A model generated the notes under the pieces. It had not been told where the DNA came from, did not search any database, and saw nothing but the letters and a program-made list of their open reading frames with translations. The translations under genes were made by a program, and so were the position numbers. A stretch of 50,959 bases of DNA from Halomarinibacterium sp041392205 (lineage in GTDB: Bacteria; Bacteroidota; Bacteroidia; Flavobacteriales; Flavobacteriaceae), in the NCBI GenBank assembly GCA_041392205.1, contig JAWKMO010000015.1:1-50959 (forward strand). The letters run 5' to 3'. Numbering within the stretch: position 1 is the stretch's first letter; each line of letters starts with the position of its first letter. Of this stretch, positions 44,711-50,959 are shown piece after piece.

Positions 44711-45517
44711 TTAGCATCGGGAAATTTTCTTCAAAAATTTTGAAGGTGTGGTGTAGTAAATTCGTTTGAAGTTTGTGATAAAATGGCTTTGGTCATAAAA
44801 ACCACATTTATAACAGATTTCTGTCATTGAAAATTGGTTTGAAACGATCAGGTTAAAAGCTTGATTGACTTTAATTAGTCTTATATAATTTCCTAAACTC
44901 GTCCCAAAATATCTACTAAATTCTCTTGATAAATGCACTGGGTGTAAACCTAAAATTGAACTTAAATTTATTAAAGAATAATCAATTTGTTCTTCTATTA
45001 GTAGTTCTTGAAGTTTTTTTACCCAAATAGGATTGTTAGTTTTTTTTTCTTTAGTTTCCTTTAAATTACTGAATATTTCAATCAATAATGTGTCGATGCT
45101 TAAATTTGAATATTGGTCGTTTATTTTAGATTCAACGAATACTTTGTTCATTGAATTTTTGATTAAAGGATTTTTCAGATTAATACTTCCTTCAAAATCT
45201 GTTATTTGTACATCAAAATTTGCAAACCAATTCTCTTTCATTTCAATATGAAATCCTCTTGTAAATTCTGGGGGCTTTATATTGTAATGTGCATCTTGCC
45301 AATTATGAAAAAGTAAACTTCCTGGTTCTAAATAGTAAGATTCTTTTTTATTTGATTCAAATAATTTCCCTTGCAGCAAGTAAGTAAAATATGGGTTTTC
45401 GTGATGATGCCAATCAACTTTGCTATGCGTGTATTCGGTGTCTGTAGTTACAATGTTTTGAAACGCTGATTTTTCGAAATGTCTTCCGTAAAATTCTCCA
45501 GTTTTTAATTTATTCAT
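44711..45517 (-). CDS. AraC-family transcriptional regulator
   Basis: 268 residues. N-terminal cupin-like ligand domain (HHHENP near 38, then the barrel) and a C-terminal double HTH: SSILGLHPVHLSREFSRYFG and SMTEICYKCGFYDQSHFITN followed by FKRIYYTTPSKF. It probably regulates the serine hydrolase gene just downstream. The 5' cassette edge CCGTTGGAAACAAGC lies 15-30 bp upstream of the ATG (spacer J5). Confidence 0.92.
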   Translation of the reverse strand: MNKLKTGEFYGRHFEKSAFQNIVTTDTEYTHSKVDWHHHENPYFTYLLQGKLFESNKKESYYLEPGSLLFHNWQDAHYNIKPPEFTRGFHIEMKENWFANFDVQITDFEGSINLKNPLIKNSMNKVFVESKINDQYSNLSIDTLLIEIFSNLKETKEKKTNNPIWVKKLQELLIEEQIDYSLINLSSILGLHPVHLSREFSRYFGTSLGNYIRLIKVNQAFNLIVSNQFSMTEICYKCGFYDQSHFITNFKRIYYTTPSKFLKKISRC

Positions 45518-45530
45518 TTTGTTTTTTCAA

Positions 45531-45703
45531 GCTTGTTTCCAACGGCTCCGGGCTTCATATTTGAAAGGGTTTCGAAGCACAAAACTTTGCAAGTACACAC
45601 CAAACTGAAAATTTGCGAGACACGAGTGAAGCGAACTGGCGCAAGCAATTTTCAGAAATAAGCGAGAACAAGCAATTATTTATAGTGATTGTTGGCAACT
45701 GGT
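45531..45703. repeat. Cassette spacer J5
   Basis: One edge is GCTTGTTTCCAACGGCTCCG at 45531-45550, the other TGATTGTTGGCAACTGG at 45687-45703. CTGAAAATT (45605-45613) pairs with AATTTTCAG (45647-45655). It holds the second copy of the 21-bp GAGAACAAGC... repeat (45664-45684). Confidence 0.65.
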
Positions 45704-45707
45704 TTTT

Positions 45708-46193
45708 TTATAATTCGGCGGTTATTTTTCCAAGGTTGATTTTTTCGGCTTTGGTAAACTTTGTTTCACGGACAAATTCCATTTTTTTCCACAAGTAGGT
45801 ATTTCCTTTAAGTCCATTGGTAATTTTCATTCTACGGTTCAATCGAAAAATTTCCATCTCGGTCGTCTTTCTTTTTTCGCCAAGTTCTCCATAAAGTTTA
45901 ATTGCAGGAAAGTCTGTAAACTTTTCTTTGAACAACGATTTAATCCAGAAAATCCGTCCACTATTCACTCCGAGTAGACATACTTTAGGATTGCTTTTTG
46001 AGTGTTCAGGCAATTTTGTCGGAAATTTTTCAAAGTAAAATCCAGTTTGGTTATCATTCAAAAACAATGACCCGATTGGTGTAACAGTGGGATTATTTTC
46101 TGAGTCTATAGATGCAATTGAAACATAAAAATTTGAACTGAAACTCTTATTAAAGTGCTTTCTTATTTTATCCCAATCTGTTTTTACGTCCAT
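45708..46193 (-). CDS. FMN-binding split-barrel (pyridoxamine-5'-phosphate-oxidase-like) protein
   Basis: 161 residues from the ATG at 46193 (MDVKTDWDKIRKHF). An in-frame ATG at 46310 lies inside spacer J4 and is rejected. FYVSIASIDSENNPTVTPIG is the first strand pair of the flavin split barrel, and NPKVCLLGVN and AIKLYGELGE follow. It may be a flavin-dependent oxidoreductase; substrate unknown. Its cassette edges, TTGGCAAC and GTTGCCAAC, are exact inverted repeats. Confidence 0.8.
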   Translation of the reverse strand: MDVKTDWDKIRKHFNKSFSSNFYVSIASIDSENNPTVTPIGSLFLNDNQTGFYFEKFPTKLPEHSKSNPKVCLLGVNSGRIFWIKSLFKEKFTDFPAIKLYGELGEKRKTTEMEIFRLNRRMKITNGLKGNTYLWKKMEFVRETKFTKAEKINLGKITAEL

Positions 46194-46210
46194 TAGTGTA
46201 ATGTTTTTAG

Positions 46211-46393
46211 CTTGTTGCCAACGGTCCGGGCTATAATTTTGGTGGGGCTGGTGGCGACTCGGCGGCTTCGCAGCAGGCGAAAACTGGGAGTGTGGAGCCT
46301 CATCAAACAATAGTCAGATAGTTAATATTTTAAATTTAGGAAAATTAATTCTGTTAATCACAATGCCCAGCTGAATTATAGCCGTTGTTGCGT
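46211..46393. repeat. Cassette spacer J4 (attC-like)
   Basis: AACGGTCCGGGCTATAATT at 46220-46238 and AATTATAGCCGTT at 46374-46386 are complementary except for a bulge of extra bases (tccgg), an asymmetry typical of attC. Edges are TTGTTGCCAACGG and CGTTGTTGCGTG. The last codons and the TAA stop of the GNAT gene lie within this end (46376-46393). This is the best-preserved site. Confidence 0.7.
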
Positions 46394-46936
46394 GTTTGGC
46401 TTGTTTTCTGTTTTAATTTTTGAGTAGATCTCCAAACTAATAAAATCTCCATTTTTAATTTCACAGTCTTTCATTGTTCCTTCGTGTTGAAAATCAAGTT
46501 TAGCCATTGCGTTTTTACAATTTATATTGTCCGATTCGACATAGCCTTCAATTCTATGCAGTCCTAATTCATGAAATCCATAGTTACATATTAGTGGCAT
46601 AGCTTCGGTCATAATTCCTTTTCCCCAAAAGTCGGTCAGTAACCAAAATCCGATTTCTGCTTTTTTATGTTCTTTATTCAAATTATTAAGTCCCCCTGCA
46701 CCATAAAAAATTTTATTATCTAATGAACATACAGCAAACCACATTCCCGTTCCTTCTTTCTCAAGGTCTGCAAACCAATTCATTTGTTCTTTAGTTGCCT
46801 CCAAACTGTCAAAACTAACTCCGTAATGTTTAATTATGTTAGGGTGAGAAAGCCCTTTGAAAACATTTTCAATATCACTTTCAATAAATGGTCTTAATAA
46901 AAGTCTTTTACTTTGTATTCTTACACTTTTAATCAT
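46376..46936 (-). CDS. GNAT acetyltransferase
   Basis: 186 residues from the ATG at 46936 (MIKSVRIQSKRLLLRPF); a longer in-frame start at 47011 is inside the spacer region. GAGGLNNLNKEHKKAEIGFW and LTDFWGKGIMTEAMPLICN (acetyl-CoA loop) and RIEGYVESDNINCKNAMAKL mark the RimJ/RimL-like fold. The final residues (NTQQRL) are encoded by the cassette end itself. Confidence 0.9.
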   Translation of the reverse strand: MIKSVRIQSKRLLLRPFIESDIENVFKGLSHPNIIKHYGVSFDSLEATKEQMNWFADLEKEGTGMWFAVCSLDNKIFYGAGGLNNLNKEHKKAEIGFWLLTDFWGKGIMTEAMPLICNYGFHELGLHRIEGYVESDNINCKNAMAKLDFQHEGTMKDCEIKNGDFISLEIYSKIKTENKPNTQQRL

Positions 46937-47011
46937 ATTTGTTTTCGTCAAATTCAATTTTTTTGGTGTAGTTTTTAAGTTTTTATAAAGTTGCAATTTT
47001 TCTTTTATCAA

Positions 47012-47046
47012 AATACGCAGTGGGAATAGGCGTTGTTGTATGCTGG
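47012..47046. repeat. Cassette spacer J3 (short)
   Basis: About 35 bp with only one clear end, TAGGCGTTGTTGTATGCTGG (47027-47046), similar to the ends of J1 and J4. AATACGCAG (47012-47020) may be the edge of the GNAT cassette, since GCGTATTTTG resembles that cassette's other end GCGTGTTTGG. It is probably truncated. Confidence 0.45.
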
Positions 47047-47050
47047 TTTT

Positions 47051-47464
47051 TTATTTTAAAGTAAAATAGTTTATCAAAAATATTAAACTAAAATAGATCC
47101 ATAATATTGAAAATAAAATATGTATCGAGGTTTCAAGTTTTTTACCTTTCCAAAGATTAGTTGAATATCCAAAGAATTGTATAAAAAGTCTAACCGTCCA
47201 AAAGACTCCAACTCCAAGTGATATTTTTTTACCAAGATGGGTTTCCATTAGTTCGATAGAAGATGTCAAGCAAAGTAAACCCATAAGTAATATTGTTAAT
47301 GCAATAAAAAACGTATGTACCATCATCATTTGTCTATTGATTAAGCTCAAAGATTTAAGTTCTTTGTCCCAACTAAAGTATTTTGGAAAGACGATGTGAA
47401 CCAATGCCAAAATAATTAATAAAACACCCATTATTATAAAGTGTATTTCCATAATTAACAACAA
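47051..47464 (-). CDS. Small integral membrane protein
   Basis: 137 residues, four membrane helices (about 5-25, 45-70, 80-95 and 112-135). Family not recognised. It overlaps the methyltransferase gene by 10 bp and is the last gene of a four-gene operon. Confidence 0.82.
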   Translation of the reverse strand: MLLIMEIHFIIMGVLLIILALVHIVFPKYFSWDKELKSLSLINRQMMMVHTFFIALTILLMGLLCLTSSIELMETHLGKKISLGVGVFWTVRLFIQFFGYSTNLWKGKKLETSIHILFSILWIYFSLIFLINYFTLK

Positions 47465-48204
47465 TTAAAAATAGACATAAAGGGCGTAAACTTTTTTTCG
47501 TTAAATGATGTAAACTCCGCTTCTTCAAATGCCTTTTTCCAAGTTGCTTTTGAGAAAAAGTGTGTAAAGCCAATTGTAAAAGCTACAAAATTTGGAAAAT
47601 CTCTCAAGTGTTCAACCATAATTACATTGCCGTTTGGTTTACAAACTCTACGACATTCTTTTAAAAATTGAACTTTCTCATCGTATCTGCGAATTTCGTG
47701 AATGGCTGATACTAAAAAGATATTATCAACTGAATTATCATTTAAGGGAATTGAATTTGAATTGATTTGTTGAGTGTTCGGATAAACCAAACTCACTTTT
47801 CTTGCTCGGATAATTGCTGGTTCTGTATGCTGTTTGGCGTTATAAAAGTCAAATACCTGTAAATTAGATTGAGGGAAAACATTATTTATTATATAGCTTG
47901 TTTCGTCAAAGCCAGCATTAATGTTCAAATTGAATTTGCCTTTGGCATCCTCTATTTGCATTTTCTTTAACCAATCAAAATTATAAAAGCCAGATAAGTC
48001 ATAAACATAAACGGAAACAACTAACGGCATTATTAGTCCATATAGGAATGCCAAAATAACCACCCATAACAAACTGTTATTCCAATTGAAAATTAATTTA
48101 CTTCCTATAATTAAAGCCAAAGCAATGAGCCCAAACACATAAAAGTGTCGGTTGAAACTTAAAATATTTATTACGCCTTGAAACCTTCGCCTTTTTATTT
48201 CCAT
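47455..48204 (-). CDS. Membrane-anchored SAM methyltransferase
   Basis: 249 residues. Two N-terminal membrane helices (about 20-70) precede a Methyltransf_11-like domain: LNINAGFDETSYIIN replaces the usual glycine-rich motif I, then VFDFYNAKQ, NIFLVSAIHEIRRYDEKV and VIMVEHLRDFPNF. The weak motif I means the assignment rests on the later motifs. It overlaps both neighbours by 10 bp (translational coupling). Confidence 0.8.
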   Translation of the reverse strand: MEIKRRRFQGVINILSFNRHFYVFGLIALALIIGSKLIFNWNNSLLWVVILAFLYGLIMPLVVSVYVYDLSGFYNFDWLKKMQIEDAKGKFNLNINAGFDETSYIINNVFPQSNLQVFDFYNAKQHTEPAIIRARKVSLVYPNTQQINSNSIPLNDNSVDNIFLVSAIHEIRRYDEKVQFLKECRRVCKPNGNVIMVEHLRDFPNFVAFTIGFTHFFSKATWKKAFEEAEFTSFNEKKFTPFMSIFNCC

Positions 48205-48932
48205 TGTTCAATTTTGCCTTTTTTCCAATAATATGGAATATTTTTAATTATGAAAGCATTTGCCAATACTGGATTTATAAGTTTTAACATATTTAAAAAA
48301 TCGAAATGATACTCCCTTACCTTAACTGGATTTGGTTTCCAGTTTTGTCTTACTCCTTCAATGATTAGGACTTCTTTGGTTGCATTATTATAGGTAAACG
48401 TGAAAGGTAAAGGTCCAGCAAATCTTCTTGCTTCCTTCCAGTCAGTAAAAGGGGAATGCTCAGGTAAAGAAACTTGTTCTTCCATTGTGTCAATTGTGAT
48501 TTTGAATTTTGAATTAATAGAGGATATTTCTTTTGTGTTTTGTTGTTCAATTTGCATTATGTCTGTTGTGCTGTAATTGTAATGTGTAAATAGGTTTCCA
48601 AAGAATTCCATTTTTTCTTTGTCTGTTTCTGATTTCAGAATATACAAACCGCGCAAACTTTTACCTGCATTATTTGTGTAGCGAACAAAAACACGATAAC
48701 CTATTAGAAAAAAGTCGTAGCTCATAAATTTAGGAAAACCCTTTGGTCGCAGGTTTTTTGTTTGAACCATTGCAACTGCAACAAAAGCCCATTTGTCTTG
48801 AAACGTGTCAAGTTGTAAACATTCTGGAATTAGATTTTGTAATTGTTCTTTTGAAACTGCAAAAGTCAAAACAAGCGAACTTTCAAAATACGCTTCAACT
48901 GCAAATGGATGGTCTTTTAAGAATGATAACAT
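48195..48932 (-). CDS. DUF2071 family protein
   Basis: 245 residues. FESSLVLTFAVSKEQLQNLI, PECLQLDTF, WAFVAVAMVQTKNLRPKGFP and GLYILKSETD follow the DUF2071 (COG3361) pattern, whose fold resembles acetoacetate decarboxylase. The activity is unknown. It begins 4 bp after the DoxX-like gene and overlaps the methyltransferase gene by 10 bp. Confidence 0.85.
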   Translation of the reverse strand: MLSFLKDHPFAVEAYFESSLVLTFAVSKEQLQNLIPECLQLDTFQDKWAFVAVAMVQTKNLRPKGFPKFMSYDFFLIGYRVFVRYTNNAGKSLRGLYILKSETDKEKMEFFGNLFTHYNYSTTDIMQIEQQNTKEISSINSKFKITIDTMEEQVSLPEHSPFTDWKEARRFAGPLPFTFTYNNATKEVLIIEGVRQNWKPNPVKVREYHFDFLNMLKLINPVLANAFIIKNIPYYWKKGKIEQWK

Positions 48933-48936
48933 CGAG

Positions 48937-49320
48937 TTAGTTGATTTGTTTGCTGGTAAGATGAAATTCGTTGTAGTAAATAACTAAAATGAAAATAAAT
49001 GCAAAGAGTAAGTTTAGTTTTCCCCAAAGCAATAAGTCAGGTACTAGGATAAATTCAAGTATGTTCATTGAAGCAACTACTAGAATTTGGACAATAGCAT
49101 TTAACTTTGTTTTATAGCCACTTAAAATCCAAACAGCCATAATGATTTCTAGAAGTCCAATTAGGATTGTCAATGGTTGGGAGTAGTCGTCACCTAATAT
49201 CCTTGCTACAATTTGTTCGTGTCTTGGAACAAGGTTTAATATTTTACAAAATAGTCCGTTCATAATCCAAACTGTTACGAAACAAAAGGTCAGGATTTTG
49301 TTAATTTTTCTATTTGTCAT
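48937..49320 (-). CDS. DoxX-like membrane protein
   Basis: 127 residues from the ATG at 49320 (MTNRKINKILTF); an in-frame ATG at 49437 is inside the spacer. There are four helices; the opening VWIMNGLFCKILNLVPRHEQ and LIGLLEIIMAVWIL resemble DoxX-like proteins. It is the first gene of a four-gene operon with DUF2071, methyltransferase and membrane-protein genes. Confidence 0.82.
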   Translation of the reverse strand: MTNRKINKILTFCFVTVWIMNGLFCKILNLVPRHEQIVARILGDDYSQPLTILIGLLEIIMAVWILSGYKTKLNAIVQILVVASMNILEFILVPDLLLWGKLNLLFAFIFILVIYYNEFHLTSKQIN

Positions 49321-49340
49321 TGTTAGCAAGATGTTTTTAG

Positions 49341-49416
49341 CTTGCAGGTAACGGTCCGGGCTATCCCTAGGCGGCGAAGGAGCATTGTCGGCTAACGCTT
49401 GTTCTCTGCTGGCTAT
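49341..49416. repeat. Cassette spacer J2 (attC-like)
   Basis: Edges are CTTGCAGGTAACGGTCCGGG (49341-49360) and TAACGCTTGTTCTCTGCTGG (49393-49412). The right-hand edge (GTTCTCTGC) matches the far edge of the hydrolase cassette (TTCTCTAC in J1). The interior is GC-rich (GGCGGCGAAGGAGC). Confidence 0.6.
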
Positions 49417-49417
49417 T

Positions 49418-50587
49418 TTATTCAAATTTTGATTCATATTCAGATAATTTATTCCAAATAGCTACCATTTCTTTCAGTAACTCATTATCAGTATATGAAC
49501 TTATGTTGGTCATAAATATCTTACCAATTCCTGTATTTTTATCAAAACTCATAAAACAGGTAACGCCGTAATTCCCTCCATTATGTCCTATTTTATTGCC
49601 TTTTAATTCCCAAAAAATACCTCCAGGATTCTGAGTGTCTTCTTTTGCTGACATCATTTGCTGAAAAGAGTCTGAATTTAGTAATTGACTATTACCATTA
49701 AATCCTTTAATCATTTCTTGAAGGTAAAGAGTTAATTCATCACAAGATAGCATCATGCCTCCTGTTGGGTATAAGATAGGCCTATGGTTTGGGGTTTGGA
49801 CCTTGGTTTGAAAATAAGTAGTAGGTAATTCATTATCGGGTATATGTCTCCATACACCTGGTTCGAAATTTAGTTCTGTAGTGACAAAATTTTCAATGTA
49901 TTTATCATATTCAATTCCAGTTTTTAGTTCAATTATATAAGCGGCTAGAGCTGCTCCAAGGTTACTATATTGATATTGCTCCCCTGGTTTTTTATTCGAA
50001 AAATTCTTTTCTGAATATAGTTTTCCATTGTAAGACAAACTCTCTTTCAAGAATTCACCTAAAGTTATTTTTGAATTATGGGACCAATTTTTAAAATCAC
50101 TATATGCTGTTTTTCCTATTTCTTTTTTTCTTAACGAGAATTCTTTATCCAAGTACCAAGATTTTGATCCTAAATCCCCATTTAAAATAGTCGAAGTATG
50201 TCGTGCCAATTGCTCAATAGTAATTTCACTATCCGGATACTTAGGATTTATCACTTGAAATGGTAATATTGAATTAATTGGTGTTGACAATTCTAATTCA
50301 CCATCTTCAACAAGCTTCATTAATCCAATTCCAATAAATGTCTTCGATATAGAAGCAATGTAAAATCTTTTCTCTATTGTAAACTCATTTTTAGTTTCTA
50401 TGTTCTCGAAGCCAAATCCTTTTTTGTAGAGAATACTATCAGCTTTGATAATTGAAACTGCAAATCCTGTCAATTCAGAGTTTTTGAATTGCTCCAACAA
50501 CTCTTTTGATAAATTTTCATAATTATTTTGACTGTATGATTGAGTTAAAATCGTTAGGACTAGTAAAAATGTTAGGGCTTTTTTCAT
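49418..50587 (-). CDS. Exported serine hydrolase (class C beta-lactamase-like)
   Basis: 389 residues. The signal peptide (1-19) is followed by an S12 domain with SISKTFIG (Ser-x-x-Lys near 80), YSNLG (Tyr motif near 205) and IGHNGG (third motif near 335). All three active-site motifs are intact, so it is probably active. Whether it degrades beta-lactams is unknown. It is a one-gene cassette between J1 and J2, and its two edges match as inverted repeats (TTCTCTAC / GCAGAGAAC). Confidence 0.9.
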   Translation of the reverse strand: MKKALTFLLVLTILTQSYSQNNYENLSKELLEQFKNSELTGFAVSIIKADSILYKKGFGFENIETKNEFTIEKRFYIASISKTFIGIGLMKLVEDGELELSTPINSILPFQVINPKYPDSEITIEQLARHTSTILNGDLGSKSWYLDKEFSLRKKEIGKTAYSDFKNWSHNSKITLGEFLKESLSYNGKLYSEKNFSNKKPGEQYQYSNLGAALAAYIIELKTGIEYDKYIENFVTTELNFEPGVWRHIPDNELPTTYFQTKVQTPNHRPILYPTGGMMLSCDELTLYLQEMIKGFNGNSQLLNSDSFQQMMSAKEDTQNPGGIFWELKGNKIGHNGGNYGVTCFMSFDKNTGIGKIFMTNISSYTDNELLKEMVAIWNKLSEYESKFE

Positions 50588-50602
50588 TTCTGTTTTTTTT
50601 TA

Positions 50603-50833
50603 TGCTTGTAGAGAACGGTCTTGTATATGATTTGTTGCGTGTAAAATAGCTATAATTTTACGTTTGAACAACAAGCTATTAAAGCTATTTTGGCCTTATA
50701 AATTTTTTGGGGTTTGCAAAACCTAAAAGAAATAACAATATCGCTAAATGGCTTTAATAGCGACCCAATAAAAAAGCACAAACCACAGTTAAAGTCTTTA
50801 TTAGCAATGAATTATACACGTTGTTGGCACCAG
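50603..50833. repeat. Cassette spacer J1, large hairpin element
   Basis: Edges are TGCTTGTAGAGAACGGTC (50603-50620) and TATACACGTTGTTGGCACC (50814-50832). GCTATTAAAGC (50675-50685) pairs perfectly with GCTTTAATAGC (50751-50761). GTAAAAT (50641-50647) pairs with ATTTTAC (50655-50661), and GGTTTgcaAAACC makes a third stem. It is the longest and most structured of the spacers and has no coding frame. Confidence 0.65.
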
Positions 50834-50883
50834 TTATTTCTTATTCTTTAGGTAGTAGAAGTTTCAATTGCTCGCTATTTATT

Positions 50884-50959
50884 TTAATAAGATTTTTCTA
50901 ACAATTCTGATACTTTTAAGTCAAAATTATCTCTATTTATACCTATTAATTCTTCAGTC
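50884..50959 (-). CDS. C-terminal end of an unknown protein (truncated by window edge)
   Basis: An open frame reads TEELIGINRDNFDLKVSELL and EKSY, then TAA at 50886-50884. The other two frames on this strand close early. It has the same orientation as the cassette genes and lies about 50 bp beyond spacer J1, so it is probably the next cassette's gene. Family unknown. Confidence 0.5.
   Translation of the reverse strand, partial: TEELIGINRDNFDLKVSELLEKSY

Noticed and set aside
46194..46310. N-terminal extension of the FMN-binding protein
   Set aside because: The extension is read from the structured spacer J4 and has no family similarity; the protein fold begins at MDVKTDWD.
45531..50833. Spacers as ordinary transcription terminators
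   Set aside because: Most lack a compact GC stem followed by a T-run, and their conserved ends pair over 35-230 bp and between cassette edges.
37295..50959. Array of composite transposons or IS elements
   Set aside because: No transposase lies within the array and no target-site duplications were seen; edge sequences differ from cassette to cassette.

Overview
The window looks like a chromosomal segment of a marine-type Flavobacteriaceae bacterium (Bacteroidota). The base composition is AT-rich, many genes are preceded by the Bacteroidota -7 box TAnnTTTG, a 2001-residue secreted protein ends in a type IX secretion (T9SS) sorting domain, and the gene families (CcsBA fusion, 7TM-LuxR regulator, GGGP-synthase-like UbiA protein, Maf, KdsC) are typical of that group. 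No rRNA, tRNA or CRISPR array was seen.

Region 1 (1-11163, all minus strand) is a regulatory and surface-protein island. A TPR-type histidine kinase and a NarL-type response regulator (8519-11163) stand upstream of two 83-residue stand-alone LuxR-type HTH proteins, a 2001-residue HYR-repeat T9SS protein, a 267-residue protein that resembles beta-pore-forming toxins, and the 5' end of another secreted protein. All five non-kinase transcription units carry the same 16-bp inverted repeat (TRCGTA-N4-TACGYA), set 23 or 24 bp upstream of a TAnnTTT box. This suggests one regulon driven by an activator of the class II type. In four of the five units an octamer microsatellite (GAGTTRAT)n abuts the operator on its upstream side. 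I consider this a probably undescribed, length-variable regulatory system.

Region 2 (11314-15334, plus) holds housekeeping genes: a UvrD/PcrA helicase, a voltage-sensor K+ channel, a VOC protein and a YciO-family protein. Region 3 (15431-17662, plus) is a four-gene orphan contractile-injection-system module: an unknown protein, two tail-tube proteins and a miniature tape-measure-domain protein, with no sheath, baseplate or ATPase in the window.

Region 4 (17699-36859) is the conserved core. It has a DinB-like secreted protein, an OmpA lipoprotein, and a tightly packed run of twelve minus-strand genes from DUF2520/KdsC/UbiA/GNAT/Maf through a lipoprotein, MscS, a PIG-L deacetylase, a previously untracked 43-residue membrane protein and a sodium:solute symporter, to FkbM and GT2 enzymes. 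After it come CcsBA, a 7TM-LuxR regulator, FumC and a 56-residue membrane protein.

Region 5 (about 37000-50959) is very different. Single genes or short operons, all on the minus strand, carry cargo-like functions: an erythromycin-esterase-like protein, methyltransferases, serine hydrolases, an S41 peptidase, GNAT, an FMN split-barrel protein, AraC and DoxX/DUF2071. They are separated by 35-230 bp structured spacers with recurrent ends, AACGGtcc(GGGC)TATA and TATA..CGTTGTTGGC. The short sequence at the 5' edge of a cassette is often the reverse complement of its own 3' edge, as expected for attC-bounded integron cassettes. No integrase is visible. A decayed IS3-like transposase fragment lies at the left boundary. 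The array and the operator regulon are the two most interesting discoveries here.
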